Below, in pieces: positions 1 through 8,783 of a DNA stretch of 64,000 nucleotides; position 1 is the stretch's first letter; each line of letters begins with the position of its first letter. The stretch covers positions 1 through 64,000 of the forward strand of contig NZ_JAJFAW010000001.1 in NCBI RefSeq assembly GCF_020711255.1, written 5' to 3'. The notes beneath the pieces are model-generated. The model made no database searches and was not told the origin of the DNA. It saw nothing but the letters and a program-made list of their open reading frames with translations. Origin of the DNA: Hymenobacter plasmatis. GTDB taxonomy: Bacteria; Bacteroidota; Bacteroidia; Cytophagales; Hymenobacteraceae. Position numbers and translations under genes: made by a program.

Positions 1-1
1 A

Positions 2-52
2 CTGCCTTCACCGGTGGGAGAGTCGGTCGCCGCCAACCTTATTTACGAGTAA
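2..52 (+). CDS. C-terminal end of an upstream gene (partial)
   Basis: The window opens inside a reading frame that ends LPSPVGESVAANLIYE followed by TAA and then directly by a strong hairpin. Only 16 residues are visible, so no family can be assigned from sequence. In many Bacteroidota the gene before rodA is mrdA (penicillin-binding protein 2) of the mre cell-shape cluster, so that is the best guess, but it rests only on context. Confidence 0.5.
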   Translation: MPSPVGESVAANLIYE

Positions 53-88
53 CGCCCCCCGCCGCTTTCACCAGCCGCGGGGGGCGTT
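51..88 (+). terminator. Rho-independent terminator after the partial upstream gene
   Basis: A 12-bp perfect stem (51-62 with 77-88, AACGCCCCCCGC/GCGGGGGGCGTT) overlaps the stop codon and is followed by a T-rich stretch. It separates the upstream gene from rodA transcription. Confidence 0.8.
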
Positions 89-161
89 TTGCGTTTTGCA
101 TCCCCTCTTACAATGCCTGTTCCGTGGCCAACAGAGGCTAGCGACACAGGCTATAAGTGTG

Positions 162-169
162 TAAATTTG
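162..169 (+). promoter_or_regulatory. Bacteroidota -7 promoter box for rodA
   Basis: TAAATTTG matches the TAnnTTTG consensus exactly and lies 25 bp before the GTG start of rodA, after a terminator. No TTG is present at the usual -33 distance, so only half of the promoter is supported. Confidence 0.45.
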
Positions 170-194
170 TGTAGGTATTTAGTCGTTATTATTT

Positions 195-1490
195 GTGCAA
201 GTTTCACCAGCACGTTATAGTCGGAGTATTGATTGGCTGACAGTCCTACTATATGTAGTGCTAGTTGGCATAGGATGGATTTGCATTTACGCTTCTAGTT
301 ATTCGCCTGACGCACCGGCTAACCCGTTAGGCAACTTGAGCTTTGATAAGCTCATGGCTTTTAACTGGTTTAAACAGTTACTGTGGATTGCTACCGCTGT
401 CGTGCTGGTGGTTGTGCTGCTGGTAGTTGACTATAAAGCCTATGATACCTTGGCATATGCCATGTATGCGGGCATGATAGTACTGCTTCTGGTAACAATG
501 TTTGTAGCTAGACCAATTGCAGGTTCTCGCTCATGGTTGGAACTTGGACCAGTGCGGTTACAGCCTGCTGAATTTGCCAAATTCACTACTGCGCTTGCGG
601 CATCTCGCTTTATGGCCAGTATTAACCTACGGTATCAGAACTGGCGTGACCAGCTTGTATTGGCGGGTATCACCCTGTTGCCTCCACTACTCATTGTGGC
701 TTCCAATGAATCGGGGCAGGCGTTGGTATTCGGCGCATTGTTACTGGCTTATTTTCGGGAGGGAATGTCGCCACTGATACTGTTGCTGCTAGCTGCCGGG
801 GGAGTAATTTTGCTGTTGGCCTTATTGGTGCCAAAGGTTTGGTTGATTGCGGCATTTACGGTGATGCTCTTAGCGGTGCTCGGGTTGAACCGGCGGATAT
901 TGCGTCATCATTTACCCCTTGCCATTGGCGTATGGCTGGCGGTAGCGGGGATGGTGGTAGGCGTAGATTTCTTTTATAATAAGGTATTGCAGCCGCACCA
1001 ACGGCAACGGATTGAAATATTGATAAACCCTTCGGCAGACCCATTAGGGAAAGGGTGGAATGTGACACAAAGCAAGATTGCAATTGGGTCTGGTGGCTTT
1101 ATTGGCAAGGGGTTCCTACAAGGGACCCAAACAAAATTTGATTTTGTGCCTGAGCAGAGTACTGACTTTATTTTCTGTACTGTAGGGGAGGAGTTTGGGT
1201 GGATGGGAAGCTTTGTGGTCATTGCGCTGTATCTAACCCTGCTCTGGAGGATTATTTATGTAGCAGAGCGCCAAAAATCAGTATTTGGAAGGACCTATGG
1301 CTACTGCGTAGCATGTGTGCTGTTCTTCCACATTACGGTGAATATGGGTATGACCATTGGGCTAGCACCAGTTGTAGGAATCCCACTACCATTTTTCAGT
1401 TACGGGGGCTCTTCGCTATGGTCATTTACTATTTTGCTTTTTAGTCTGCTGGCGTTGGACGCATACCGTAAGCAAGACTTACTGCGTTGA
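195..1490 (+). CDS. rodA: RodA, SEDS-family peptidoglycan glycosyltransferase
   Basis: A 431-residue integral membrane protein of the RodA/FtsW/SpoVE (SEDS) family, which polymerises lipid II into glycan strands of the lateral wall with a class B penicillin-binding protein. About ten hydrophobic segments are visible. The family signature is clear: PSADPLGKG with the putative catalytic Asp at about residue 282, SKIAIGSGGFIGKG, STDFIFCTVGEEFGW, and near the C-terminus PVVGIPLPFFSYGGSS. The start is GTG with no in-frame ATG nearby. Its stop overlaps the next start (TGATG), so the two genes are probably translationally coupled. Its base composition looks clearly more AT-rich than the genes that follow. 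Assignment to RodA rather than FtsW rests on the motif details and is fairly secure. Confidence 0.9.
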   Translation: MQVSPARYSRSIDWLTVLLYVVLVGIGWICIYASSYSPDAPANPLGNLSFDKLMAFNWFKQLLWIATAVVLVVVLLVVDYKAYDTLAYAMYAGMIVLLLVTMFVARPIAGSRSWLELGPVRLQPAEFAKFTTALAASRFMASINLRYQNWRDQLVLAGITLLPPLLIVASNESGQALVFGALLLAYFREGMSPLILLLLAAGGVILLLALLVPKVWLIAAFTVMLLAVLGLNRRILRHHLPLAIGVWLAVAGMVVGVDFFYNKVLQPHQRQRIEILINPSADPLGKGWNVTQSKIAIGSGGFIGKGFLQGTQTKFDFVPEQSTDFIFCTVGEEFGWMGSFVVIALYLTLLWRIIYVAERQKSVFGRTYGYCVACVLFFHITVNMGMTIGLAPVVGIPLPFFSYGGSSLWSFTILLFSLLALDAYRKQDLLR

Positions 1491-2863
1491 TGGCACGCGG
1501 GCCGGTGCCAAGCTGGGTTTGGGCAGTATTAGTTGGGGCCCACATCCTGGCGTTGGGCTGGGTATTACATAAGGGCAGTTGGGACTTTCCCGACTCGGGC
1601 AGATACTTACAGGCCGCCGAGAACTTGCGGGTTTACGGCGAGCTTTATGCTAAGCCGTGGCTGCGCATGCCACCACGCGGACAAGCCGTTCAGGAGTTCA
1701 CGATTCGGCCGTTGGGCTACCCGTTAGCAGTGCTGGGTCTTAGAGCGGGAATGAATCGTCCAGTGTTATTGCTGGGGTTGCAAAACCTATTGAGTTTGCT
1801 CAATATTGGGCTGGTACTAGCATTGTGGGCAAGGTGGGCACGGCCTAAAGCCAGTCAGTGGGCACTCGCCGTAGTGGGAGTGCTGTCCTTTCCAGCTCAA
1901 CTCATCTATGCGAATGCTGTGATGAGCGAAATGCTGCTTCAAACAGCAGTGGTAGTAATGGTTTCTGTAGGACTGAGCTTTATTAGAACTCAGCGAGAGC
2001 AGTATTTTGCTGGAGTAGCTGGTGCCTCAATAATTGCATTGCTGCTAAAGCCTGTTTTCTACCCCTTAGCGTTCGTAATAGTTGGCCTAGGAATGTGGTT
2101 GGCGTGGCGAGTAAGGCGCATAAACTTTGCGTTTATTGGGCTGATTCCATTGGTGGTTGTGCTGCTTTATATGGGCTGGAATAAGGAGCGGACGGGGTAT
2201 TTTCACTTCTCAAGCATTGCCGAAGTCAATTTGCTTCACTACAACGCCGCTGGCGTGGTGAGGCAGACCGAAGGGCCGGCAGCAGAAGAGAAATGGGTCG
2301 CCAGTGTGTTGAGGGAGGCTAATTCACAGCCCGATTTTGCCGCGCGGCAGCATGTGATTCAGTCGCGTGCTGGAGCGGTGCTGTGGGCCCACCCTGTGGT
2401 GTATGCACGGCAACACCTGCAGGGAATGGCAGCGTTGTTCTTAGACCCCGGCAGATTCGATGTTGCTCAATTTCTGCGGCTGGAGCCATCTAATGGCGCA
2501 GGTTTGCTGGCTCAGGCCCAGACGGGCGGCTTATGGCAAGCGCTGGGACGCCTGCCTTTGGCGATGCTGAGTTTGTTGGGCTGGGTGCTGCTGGCAAACG
2601 TGGTGCGTTTGGTGTTAGCTGCGCGCGGCTTTTTGCGGCTGAAGCACAGCGAACCAGGGCTACGTTACGGGCGCTGGGTAGCGTTGGGACTACTGCTGTA
2701 TGTGGCATTTCTGACTGGCCCATTGGGCGCAGCGCGCTTTCTGGTACCCGTGTGGCCACTGCTGTTCGGCTTGGCGCTGATGGGGCTGCCAAAGGGGCCA
2801 GAGCGGGATGCGTCAGGTGCGGACAAGGCGGCGCCAGTAAGTAAAGACCAGCGCCAAAGCTGA
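1490..2863 (+). CDS. Multi-pass membrane protein, GT-C glycosyltransferase-like
   Basis: A 457-residue protein with roughly ten membrane segments. After the first segment it carries DFPDSGRYLQAAENL, the acidic-x-x-x-Tyr-Leu pattern often seen in the first periplasmic loop of GT-C enzymes (ArnT/PMT-like, using polyprenyl-linked sugars). That suggests, but does not prove, a lipid-linked sugar transferase of the cell envelope. The ATG at 1490 overlaps the rodA stop, and is preferred over an in-frame TTG at 1487. Its last 51 bp overlap the convergent gene on the other strand. No specific substrate can be assigned. Confidence 0.7.
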   Translation: MARGPVPSWVWAVLVGAHILALGWVLHKGSWDFPDSGRYLQAAENLRVYGELYAKPWLRMPPRGQAVQEFTIRPLGYPLAVLGLRAGMNRPVLLLGLQNLLSLLNIGLVLALWARWARPKASQWALAVVGVLSFPAQLIYANAVMSEMLLQTAVVVMVSVGLSFIRTQREQYFAGVAGASIIALLLKPVFYPLAFVIVGLGMWLAWRVRRINFAFIGLIPLVVVLLYMGWNKERTGYFHFSSIAEVNLLHYNAAGVVRQTEGPAAEEKWVASVLREANSQPDFAARQHVIQSRAGAVLWAHPVVYARQHLQGMAALFLDPGRFDVAQFLRLEPSNGAGLLAQAQTGGLWQALGRLPLAMLSLLGWVLLANVVRLVLAARGFLRLKHSEPGLRYGRWVALGLLLYVAFLTGPLGAARFLVPVWPLLFGLALMGLPKGPERDASGADKAAPVSKDQRQS

Positions 2864-3880
2864 ACAAAACACAGGCGCAGAGAGGTATGCCATGCGGCCC
2901 AAATCGCCGGAAAGCAGCATATGGATGGCTACCACTGCAAGCAAACCAATTTCAGCCCAGCCTAAGGAGGCGTAGAATCTTAGTTCTGAATGGGCTCTGC
3001 TGCTTTTTTCAAGCCAGAAAGCAATGGGAATGATTAATGTATAAAGACCAAAAACACTGAGCAGTTCGCCTATTCCTTTGGGGGAAGCGGCCCGATGCAC
3101 CGAATAAACGATGTTCTCAAGATGCTGTAAGGCATTGGTGACGGATTCGGTAGTATTAGTGTCGACATGGTTGTCTACGAAAAGATGGACGGCAACTAAG
3201 GCCGCTATGCCGCCTGCCAGCGCCAGTAGCTGCTTGGGCCAAACCAAGGTTTTACGACCGAACCAACACAACCAGGGCAGCGATAGGAAGAAAGATTCTT
3301 TTGCAAGCGGGCCAAGTACGAGGGCAATTCCCAAGGCCCAGGCGCCACGGGGCCCACGCCGGATGGCATAATAGCCCAGGCCAAAAACCAGCAGGTACAG
3401 GCTGTCGGTAAGGGGCAGCCCGGCGGCGTATTCTGCCCAGCGGCTGGTGAGTGCGGCCAGCATGGCCAGGGCCGCGGCGGGCGAAGAGGCACCGGCTAGG
3501 CGGGCCCCATTGAACCAACACGCTCCGGCAGCAGCCAGCAGCAGGCAATTGACAAGGTAAAAAGCAAAGCGCAGGGGCCATAAACCCGCTGGACGCTGGG
3601 GCCATATGCGCCCGTATACTTTAGCGACGGGGGCCGCTACCACCGCAGCAGCTGCGGGTACCAGCACCCGGTAGCGGTGAGTAACCTTTACGCTATCGTA
3701 ATGCCACGCTGCCATACGCAGGTAGCTGCGCGTGTCCGGCGAATGCGAGAAATCGAAGTGCACGTACATCGGATAAGCCAGATTGGCCAAGGCAGCTACG
3801 GCTAAAAACCATGGCAGCAACCAGCGGCGGAGCCGAGGTCCGAGAAAGGGCAGCTTCGACGTCGATGAGGGGCTAGGCAA
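2813..3880 (-). CDS. Multi-pass membrane protein, unknown function
   Basis: 355 residues with about nine hydrophobic segments. Residues 40-60 contain FSHSPDTRSYLRMAAWHY, again resembling the DxxxYL loop of GT-C glycosyltransferases and similar in layout to the convergent neighbour. No specific family is recognised. The start overlaps the end of the upstream gene on the same strand by 8 bp, so the pair is probably co-translated. Its 3' end overlaps the convergent gene by 51 bp, which leaves no room for a conventional terminator on either side. Confidence 0.7.
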   Translation of the reverse strand: MPSPSSTSKLPFLGPRLRRWLLPWFLAVAALANLAYPMYVHFDFSHSPDTRSYLRMAAWHYDSVKVTHRYRVLVPAAAAVVAAPVAKVYGRIWPQRPAGLWPLRFAFYLVNCLLLAAAGACWFNGARLAGASSPAAALAMLAALTSRWAEYAAGLPLTDSLYLLVFGLGYYAIRRGPRGAWALGIALVLGPLAKESFFLSLPWLCWFGRKTLVWPKQLLALAGGIAALVAVHLFVDNHVDTNTTESVTNALQHLENIVYSVHRAASPKGIGELLSVFGLYTLIIPIAFWLEKSSRAHSELRFYASLGWAEIGLLAVVAIHMLLSGDLGRMAYLSAPVFCSALALVFTYWRRLVRT

Positions 3881-5096
3881 ACTTGCGCTCGATGAGCTTC
3901 AGAAGTTTGTTGACGTGCTCCTCTTTGCGGTTCCAGTCGTAGCGCTGCGACAAATCGCCGGTGACATAGGCGCGGGCTTGGTCGGCCGTGGGTAACGAGT
4001 CGAGGTGCTGAATAGCGGCGTGATATTCCATGTTTTCTCCATTGAACAGCTCATTGATAAAGCTGAAGCGCTGGTTGATGGAAATGGCTTCGCGCAGGGA
4101 CTCAACTTTGGGGCCGGGGCGTTCGGCAAGTTGAGCTGACGTGGCGGTTGCGCGCAAGGTTTCGGCCAGGGGAGCGGCTGCGGGCTGTCCGGCTTTCAGC
4201 TTTTCGTGGAGGGGCACGCTGGCCGTTTCGGTATGCGGCAGGGGCCGAGCCGGCGTCGCTGGCGTGGGTACCGCCCGCGCAGCAACCGGCTCTGGAACTG
4301 CTGGAGTAGCCGGAGCGGCAGTGACAGGCTGCGACGGGGCTACCGGGGCAGAAGAAGCTACAAACGTGGGCACGGCCACTGGAGTGGGCTCGGGAGCTTT
4401 AGCGGGCGCCGCGGGGGCTGCTTCGGGTGCGGGCGCTGCCGGAGTTGAAATGGCCGACACCGGGCCATCCTCAAGCAAATCGGCGGTGGTGAGGGGCAGC
4501 AGGGCGCTCAGCTCGGTTACCAGGCGCTGCATGGGCTGGTGGCCCTTGTAGTTGGCGGCATGGTACAGCTCGAAGCGGTGAGATAGAAAATCGCCACTGA
4601 GTTCGCTGCTGGCCGGCAGGCTGTCCACAAAGCCCTGGTAAAAAGCCTTATCGACGTCGATATAGCGCAGGTTGTCGCGCAGGCCTGATAGGGTAAAAGA
4701 CTCTGCGTTGCCCAGCAGCAGGTGCTGGAAGCTGTGCACCGGGTCGGCCACAATGCCCAGCGTATCGGCAACGGCTTGGGCCAGCAAGGGTTCGAAAGCC
4801 GCCCGGCCCAAGCTGATGTGCCGCGACAGCACGTTCATAAACTGCGTGAGTGCCGCTTGCACGGGCGCCGCTTCAAAATCAAAATAAGGGCTGCGCAGGC
4901 GGGCGGTTTCGGCTTGCCACTGGCCCAATAACTGGCGTACTACTAGTAAGTTGACTTGGCGGACCGGCGTGAATTTGAGCACCGCGGGCCCATCGAGCGT
5001 GGCGGTGGGCTGAGCGCCGAAGTGCTGTTCGCAGAGACGAGCGGCCAACCGGCGACCGTATTGCGCGCACTTGGCGAGGCTATATTTGTCGTTCAT
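3873..5096 (-). CDS. Conserved hypothetical protein with Ala/Pro-rich linker
   Basis: 407 residues, no signal peptide and no membrane segment, so probably cytoplasmic. There is a folded N-terminal region (about 1-205), a long low-complexity Ala/Pro/Thr/Val linker (about 215-305), and a compact charged C-terminal domain (about 330-407) containing INQRFSFINELFNGENMEYH and ending in a Lys-rich helix. The C-terminal domain looks like the most conserved part, typical of Bacteroidota proteins of unknown function. It overlaps the downstream membrane protein by 8 bp and is divergent from the ferredoxin gene. A two-domain adaptor is one reading; no enzymatic motif is seen. Confidence 0.75.
   Translation of the reverse strand: MNDKYSLAKCAQYGRRLAARLCEQHFGAQPTATLDGPAVLKFTPVRQVNLLVVRQLLGQWQAETARLRSPYFDFEAAPVQAALTQFMNVLSRHISLGRAAFEPLLAQAVADTLGIVADPVHSFQHLLLGNAESFTLSGLRDNLRYIDVDKAFYQGFVDSLPASSELSGDFLSHRFELYHAANYKGHQPMQRLVTELSALLPLTTADLLEDGPVSAISTPAAPAPEAAPAAPAKAPEPTPVAVPTFVASSAPVAPSQPVTAAPATPAVPEPVAARAVPTPATPARPLPHTETASVPLHEKLKAGQPAAAPLAETLRATATSAQLAERPGPKVESLREAISINQRFSFINELFNGENMEYHAAIQHLDSLPTADQARAYVTGDLSQRYDWNRKEEHVNKLLKLIERKFA
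5061..5088 (+). promoter_or_regulatory. Promoter for the 2Fe-2S ferredoxin gene
   Basis: TTG at 5061-5063, a 17-bp spacer, then TATATTTG at 5081-5088, a full match to the Bacteroidota -33/-7 pattern. It lies inside the 5' end of the divergent unknown gene and 45 bp before the ferredoxin ATG. Confidence 0.6.
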
Positions 5097-5133
5097 AAAA
5101 AGGCCGTGTTTCGGTGGCCGAAGTTAGGCACAA

Positions 5134-5454
5134 ATGGCCCTGTTAACGATTGAAAACTTGCCGGGCGCGGCCGTGACGGTGCCCGCCGGCGTTACGCTGC
5201 TCGCCGCGCTGCAAGCCGCTGGCCACGACTGGATGCACGCCTGTGGGGCCAAAGGCCGCTGCACTACCTGCCGCCTGCAGGTGCGCCAGGGCATGGAAAA
5301 CCTAAGCCCGCCCTCCGATGCCGAGCTGCGCTACCGGGTTGCTGGGCGCCTCCTCGCCGATGAGCGGCTAACCTGCCAAACCCGCTTGCTGGCGGGCGAG
5401 GTAGTAGGCCGCGTGCCCGACGCCACGCAGCTGCCCCACGTGCAGTACCGCTAA
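5134..5454 (+). CDS. 2Fe-2S ferredoxin
   Basis: A 106-residue plant/adrenodoxin-type ferredoxin carrying one [2Fe-2S] cluster for one-electron transfer. The four ligands are visible: Cys37, Cys43 and Cys46 in HACGAKGRCTTC and Cys81 in RLTCQT. The N-terminus is a beta-grasp fold (LLTIENLPGAAVTVPAGVTL). It sits alone between a divergent unknown gene and thymidine kinase, so its redox partner cannot be read from context. A second, Isc-type ferredoxin is encoded at about 41.9 kb. Confidence 0.88.
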   Translation: MALLTIENLPGAAVTVPAGVTLLAALQAAGHDWMHACGAKGRCTTCRLQVRQGMENLSPPSDAELRYRVAGRLLADERLTCQTRLLAGEVVGRVPDATQLPHVQYR

Positions 5455-5626
5455 ACCCCCAACGCTGGCACGTCAAAATTATTGACTACGCCAGCTCAAT
5501 AGTGGAATCACAGGCGGTCAAGACGTTTGCCTGAGCGACGGGCAGGCCCGGACCGGAGCCATGCTTTATGCTCTGCAGTTCGTTCCTAACTTTAGGTTTC
5601 TAAACCTCCCCAAGCCCGCCTGTACT

Positions 5627-6253
5627 TTGTTTATTGAACCCCGCGTTGGCAATCGCCACAACGCCCCGCGCCGGGGCTGGATTGAAGTGGTCTGCGGCTC
5701 CATGTTTTCGGGCAAAACCGAAGAACTGATTCGCCGCCTCACCCGCGCCCGCATTGCGCGGCAGCAGGTTGAAATTTTCAAACCGGCCGTCGACACCCGC
5801 TACGACGTTGATGACGTGGTGAGCCACAACGCAGCCCGTATCCGCTCAACTCCGGTGGCCATTGCCTCGGAAATCCTGCTGCTAGCGGCGGGCTCGGATG
5901 TGGTGGGCATCGACGAAGGGCAGTTTTTTGACGACTCGCTGGTGGACGTGTGCCAGCAACTGGCCAACAACGGTACCCGGGTCATCGTGGCCGGGCTGGA
6001 CATGGACTACCTCGGCCGCCCGTTTGGGCCCATGCCGGCGCTGCTGGCCACGGCTGAGTACGTGACCAAGGTGCACGCCGTGTGCGTGTGCTGCGGCGAA
6101 ATTGCTTCTTACTCGTATCGCAACGCGGCCAGTGAAAACCAGGTCCTGCTCGGCGAAACGGACTCGTATGAGGCCCGCTGCCGGCCGTGCTTTTTGGAAG
6201 GTATGCAGGCCAAAGCGCCGGCTCCGGAGGCGCGCTCGGCCGCCGCGCACTAA
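5627..6253 (+). CDS. tdk: Thymidine kinase
   Basis: Type II thymidine kinase: phosphorylates thymidine with ATP in the pyrimidine salvage pathway. The P-loop is [13 protein letters not shown], the DExQF-type motif is GIDEGQFF, and the zinc-binding lasso cysteines occur as CVCC and CRPC near the C-terminus. The family usually begins with a short MFxEP-like segment just before the P-loop. The best-fitting start is therefore the TTG at 5627 (giving MFIEPRVG, 208 residues), although the frame stays open to an ATG at 5561. The C-terminal tail is Ala/Pro-rich. porZ follows 68 bp downstream. Confidence 0.92.
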   Translation: MFIEPRVGNRHNAPRRGWIEVVCGSMFSGKTEELIRRLTRARIARQQVEIFKPAVDTRYDVDDVVSHNAARIRSTPVAIASEILLLAAGSDVVGIDEGQFFDDSLVDVCQQLANNGTRVIVAGLDMDYLGRPFGPMPALLATAEYVTKVHAVCVCCGEIASYSYRNAASENQVLLGETDSYEARCRPCFLEGMQAKAPAPEARSAAAH

Positions 6254-6321
6254 AGGGCTGAGCCCTGCGTTGGCAAAGGCAGCCCGGCTGCTTTTACTTA
6301 AACCGTGTTTTTGCTGAGCGT

Positions 6322-8694
6322 ATGCTGCACATTTTCCGTTGTTGGCTGGGGCTAGTTGGGCTGCTTTGCTTGGCCCAAACCGTGGGGGCGCAGAGCACAG
6401 CCGGCTATGGCGACTGGCAGCTGCACCTGCCCACCAACCGCCCCCTCCGCCTTGAGGATGCCGGCGACCGGGTGTACGTGGCCACGGAGAACGCCTTTTA
6501 TTTCCTGGATAAAAAGCTCAACACCACCCAGGTGCTTTCGCGGCGCGACGGCCTGAACGACGTGGGCGTGGCCGCCCTGGCCTACGACTCGGTAACCCAG
6601 CAAACGGTGCTGGCCTATCGCAACAGCAACCTCGACATTCTGCGGCCCAACGGCAGCGTGCGCAACCTGAACGATGTGCTACGCAAGTCGATTCAGGGCA
6701 CCAAGGAAATCAATCAGGTCTCGATTGGGGCCGGCAAGGCCTACGTATCAACCAGTTTCGGCCTGGTGGTGGTGGATTTGACGAAACTCGAAATCAGCGA
6801 CACCTACAGTAACATTGGCCCCGGCGGCACCGTCGTGGCCGTGTACGACGCCGCAGTGGCCAACGGCGCGCTTTATGCGGCAACCTCGGCCGGCTTGTTG
6901 CGGGGCCAGCTCACCAGCAACCTGCTCGACTACCGTAACTGGACCCTGTACCAGCCGGTGCCGCTGAGCGCCAATCCGGCGCAGCACGTCTATCCCTTTC
7001 TGGCCTCCTATGGAGGCGAAGTATATGCCGCCGTAGAGGGCGCAGGGGCGGCGGTGTACAAGTTTATTCCGGGCACGCCCGGCTCGTGGCGCGCCGTGCC
7101 CAATACCTATACTCCCCAGTTCCGGAAGCTGCGCGCCAGCAGCATCGGGGTGCTGGTGGTCGACGATATTTCCGGGGTGCGCCGCATCGACCGTACGGGC
7201 GTGGTGACTGGCGTGGTGCCGCCTACGCCCGGTACGTACACGCAGGACGCCGTGCGCTCCCGCGACGGCAGCTATTACGTGGCCAATTACCAGAACGGCT
7301 TGCAGCGGGTGCGCCCCGGCTCTGGCCAGGCGCCGGAGCGCTTCGTTCCCAACGGTCCCGAAACGGGACTGGCCTTCAGCATTCTGGCCGATGCTCACAC
7401 CAACAAGGTGGACGTGTTCACCGGGGGGTACTCCGAGCGGTACTTGCCTAACGGCTATCGACTGGGCTTTTATGAGTTTGCCAACGGGCAGTGGACCAAT
7501 TTTACGCCCGCGGCTTTCCCTGCCACCACCAATTTTCCGGACTTGCAGAGCCCCTCCCGTGGCACCCGCACGCCCGATGGCACCTTGTATGTGGCGGCCT
7601 ACGGCGGTGGGCTGCTGGAGTGGAAAGGGCCTGGGCAGTTCCGTCAGTTCGGCGAGGGCACCCCGGCTGGCAGCCCTCTTTTTGGCACCTTTGGCAACAA
7701 GAACCGGGTGGAGGTGACCGATGTGGCCGCCGATGCGGCCGGCAAGGTGTGGGTGGTAAACCGGCACCTGCGCCCCAATACCTCGGGCCTGTTTATCCTG
7801 GACCCGGCCGCTACCACTTGGCGCACCATTCCGTGGGTGTCTGGGTTTGAAGCGCTGGAGCGCATTGTGCTGGATGATAACGGCTTTGCCTGGGTATCGG
7901 TATCGCGCAAGACCGACCCCACTGGGGCCGCCCTGGGCATCTTTGCGGTCGACCCCGCCACGGCTAACCCCAACCAGCCGCGGTTTTTTACCACCGCATC
8001 TGGCCTGCCCGACAACCAAATCTATGAGCTGGCCAAAGACCGGCGGGGGTACATCTGGGCCGCTACAATCAAAGGCGTAGCCGTTTTTAACGACCCCAGC
8101 GGGCCGTTTGGGTCCAGCCTGGGGTTTACCCTGCCTTTGGTGACGCGCGGCGAGGGAGCGAACTTTCCCGCGCTGTTTAGCGAGGCCGTACGGACCCTGG
8201 CCGTGGACGGAGGCGACCGCAAGTGGTTCGGTACCGACCACGGCCTGTGGCTGTTCAGCCCCGATGCCGACGAAGCGCTGCTGCACTTCACCACCGCCAA
8301 CAGCCCGCTGCCGTCCGACCGCATCATTGACGTGAAGGTGAACGACAAGACCGGCGAAGTCTGGGTGGCCACCGATGGCGGCGTAGTAACCTACCGCGGC
8401 GCCGCCACCGTCACGGAAGGCAGCCCGAAGTGCACGGCCGTGTTCCCCAACCCGGTGCGGCCCGAGTTTACCGGCACGGTGGGCATTACGGGCTTGGCCA
8501 ATAATGCCGTGGTGAAGATTACCGACATAGCCGGGCACCTCGTGTACGCCACCAAGGCCAACGGCGGCACCGTAACCTGGAACATGACCAACCCCGACGG
8601 CCAACGCGTCCGTTCGGGCACGTACCTCGTACTATCGACGGATGCCGACGGCAAAAATGGCTGCGTGAGCAAAGTGGCGGTGCTCAGCAAATAA
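6322..8694 (+). CDS. porZ: PorZ-like type IX secretion protein
   Basis: A 790-residue exported protein (signal peptide to about residue 24, ending VGAQ). Repeated blades such as GDWQLHLPTNRPLRLEDAGD, GLNDVGVAALAYDS and GLPDNQIYELAKDRRGYIWA show two propellers of the two-component-regulator type. The last 85 residues form a beta-sandwich like a type IX sorting domain (FPNPVRPEFTGTVGITGL). This layout matches PorZ, part of the surface attachment complex with PorU and PorV, where it presents anionic lipopolysaccharide for cargo anchoring. Position next to recO fits what I recall for other Bacteroidota. A generic propeller cargo protein is the alternative. PorU and PorV are encoded 50 kb away in the same window. 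Confidence 0.8.
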   Translation: MLHIFRCWLGLVGLLCLAQTVGAQSTAGYGDWQLHLPTNRPLRLEDAGDRVYVATENAFYFLDKKLNTTQVLSRRDGLNDVGVAALAYDSVTQQTVLAYRNSNLDILRPNGSVRNLNDVLRKSIQGTKEINQVSIGAGKAYVSTSFGLVVVDLTKLEISDTYSNIGPGGTVVAVYDAAVANGALYAATSAGLLRGQLTSNLLDYRNWTLYQPVPLSANPAQHVYPFLASYGGEVYAAVEGAGAAVYKFIPGTPGSWRAVPNTYTPQFRKLRASSIGVLVVDDISGVRRIDRTGVVTGVVPPTPGTYTQDAVRSRDGSYYVANYQNGLQRVRPGSGQAPERFVPNGPETGLAFSILADAHTNKVDVFTGGYSERYLPNGYRLGFYEFANGQWTNFTPAAFPATTNFPDLQSPSRGTRTPDGTLYVAAYGGGLLEWKGPGQFRQFGEGTPAGSPLFGTFGNKNRVEVTDVAADAAGKVWVVNRHLRPNTSGLFILDPAATTWRTIPWVSGFEALERIVLDDNGFAWVSVSRKTDPTGAALGIFAVDPATANPNQPRFFTTASGLPDNQIYELAKDRRGYIWAATIKGVAVFNDPSGPFGSSLGFTLPLVTRGEGANFPALFSEAVRTLAVDGGDRKWFGTDHGLWLFSPDADEALLHFTTANSPLPSDRIIDVKVNDKTGEVWVATDGGVVTYRGAATVTEGSPKCTAVFPNPVRPEFTGTVGITGLANNAVVKITDIAGHLVYATKANGGTVTWNMTNPDGQRVRSGTYLVLSTDADGKNGCVSKVAVLSK

Positions 8695-8700
8695 AACCAA

Positions 8701-8759
8701 AATGAGGAATGAATAGTGAGGAGTGAACGCGGCGCGTAGCCCAATTCTTCATAGCTCAA
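8701..8759. repeat. Intergenic repeat-like segment, GAATnAATAGTGARGARTGA type
   Basis: The gap between porZ and recO carries GAATGAATAGTGAGGAGTGA, closely matching GAATTAATAGTGAAGAATGA at about 57,703. It is followed by AGCCCAA (8738-8744) and AGCTCAA (8753-8759). Only a short shared core is visible, so the extent of the element is uncertain. Confidence 0.4.
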
Positions 8760-8783
8760 TATTCGTTCTCGTCCCCTTTTAAG

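Noticed and set aside
6748-8604. 618-residue open frame antisense to porZ
   Set aside because: Low-complexity His/Gly/Arg-rich translation with no motif. It is the usual shadow on the opposite strand of a GC-rich gene with clear propeller repeats.
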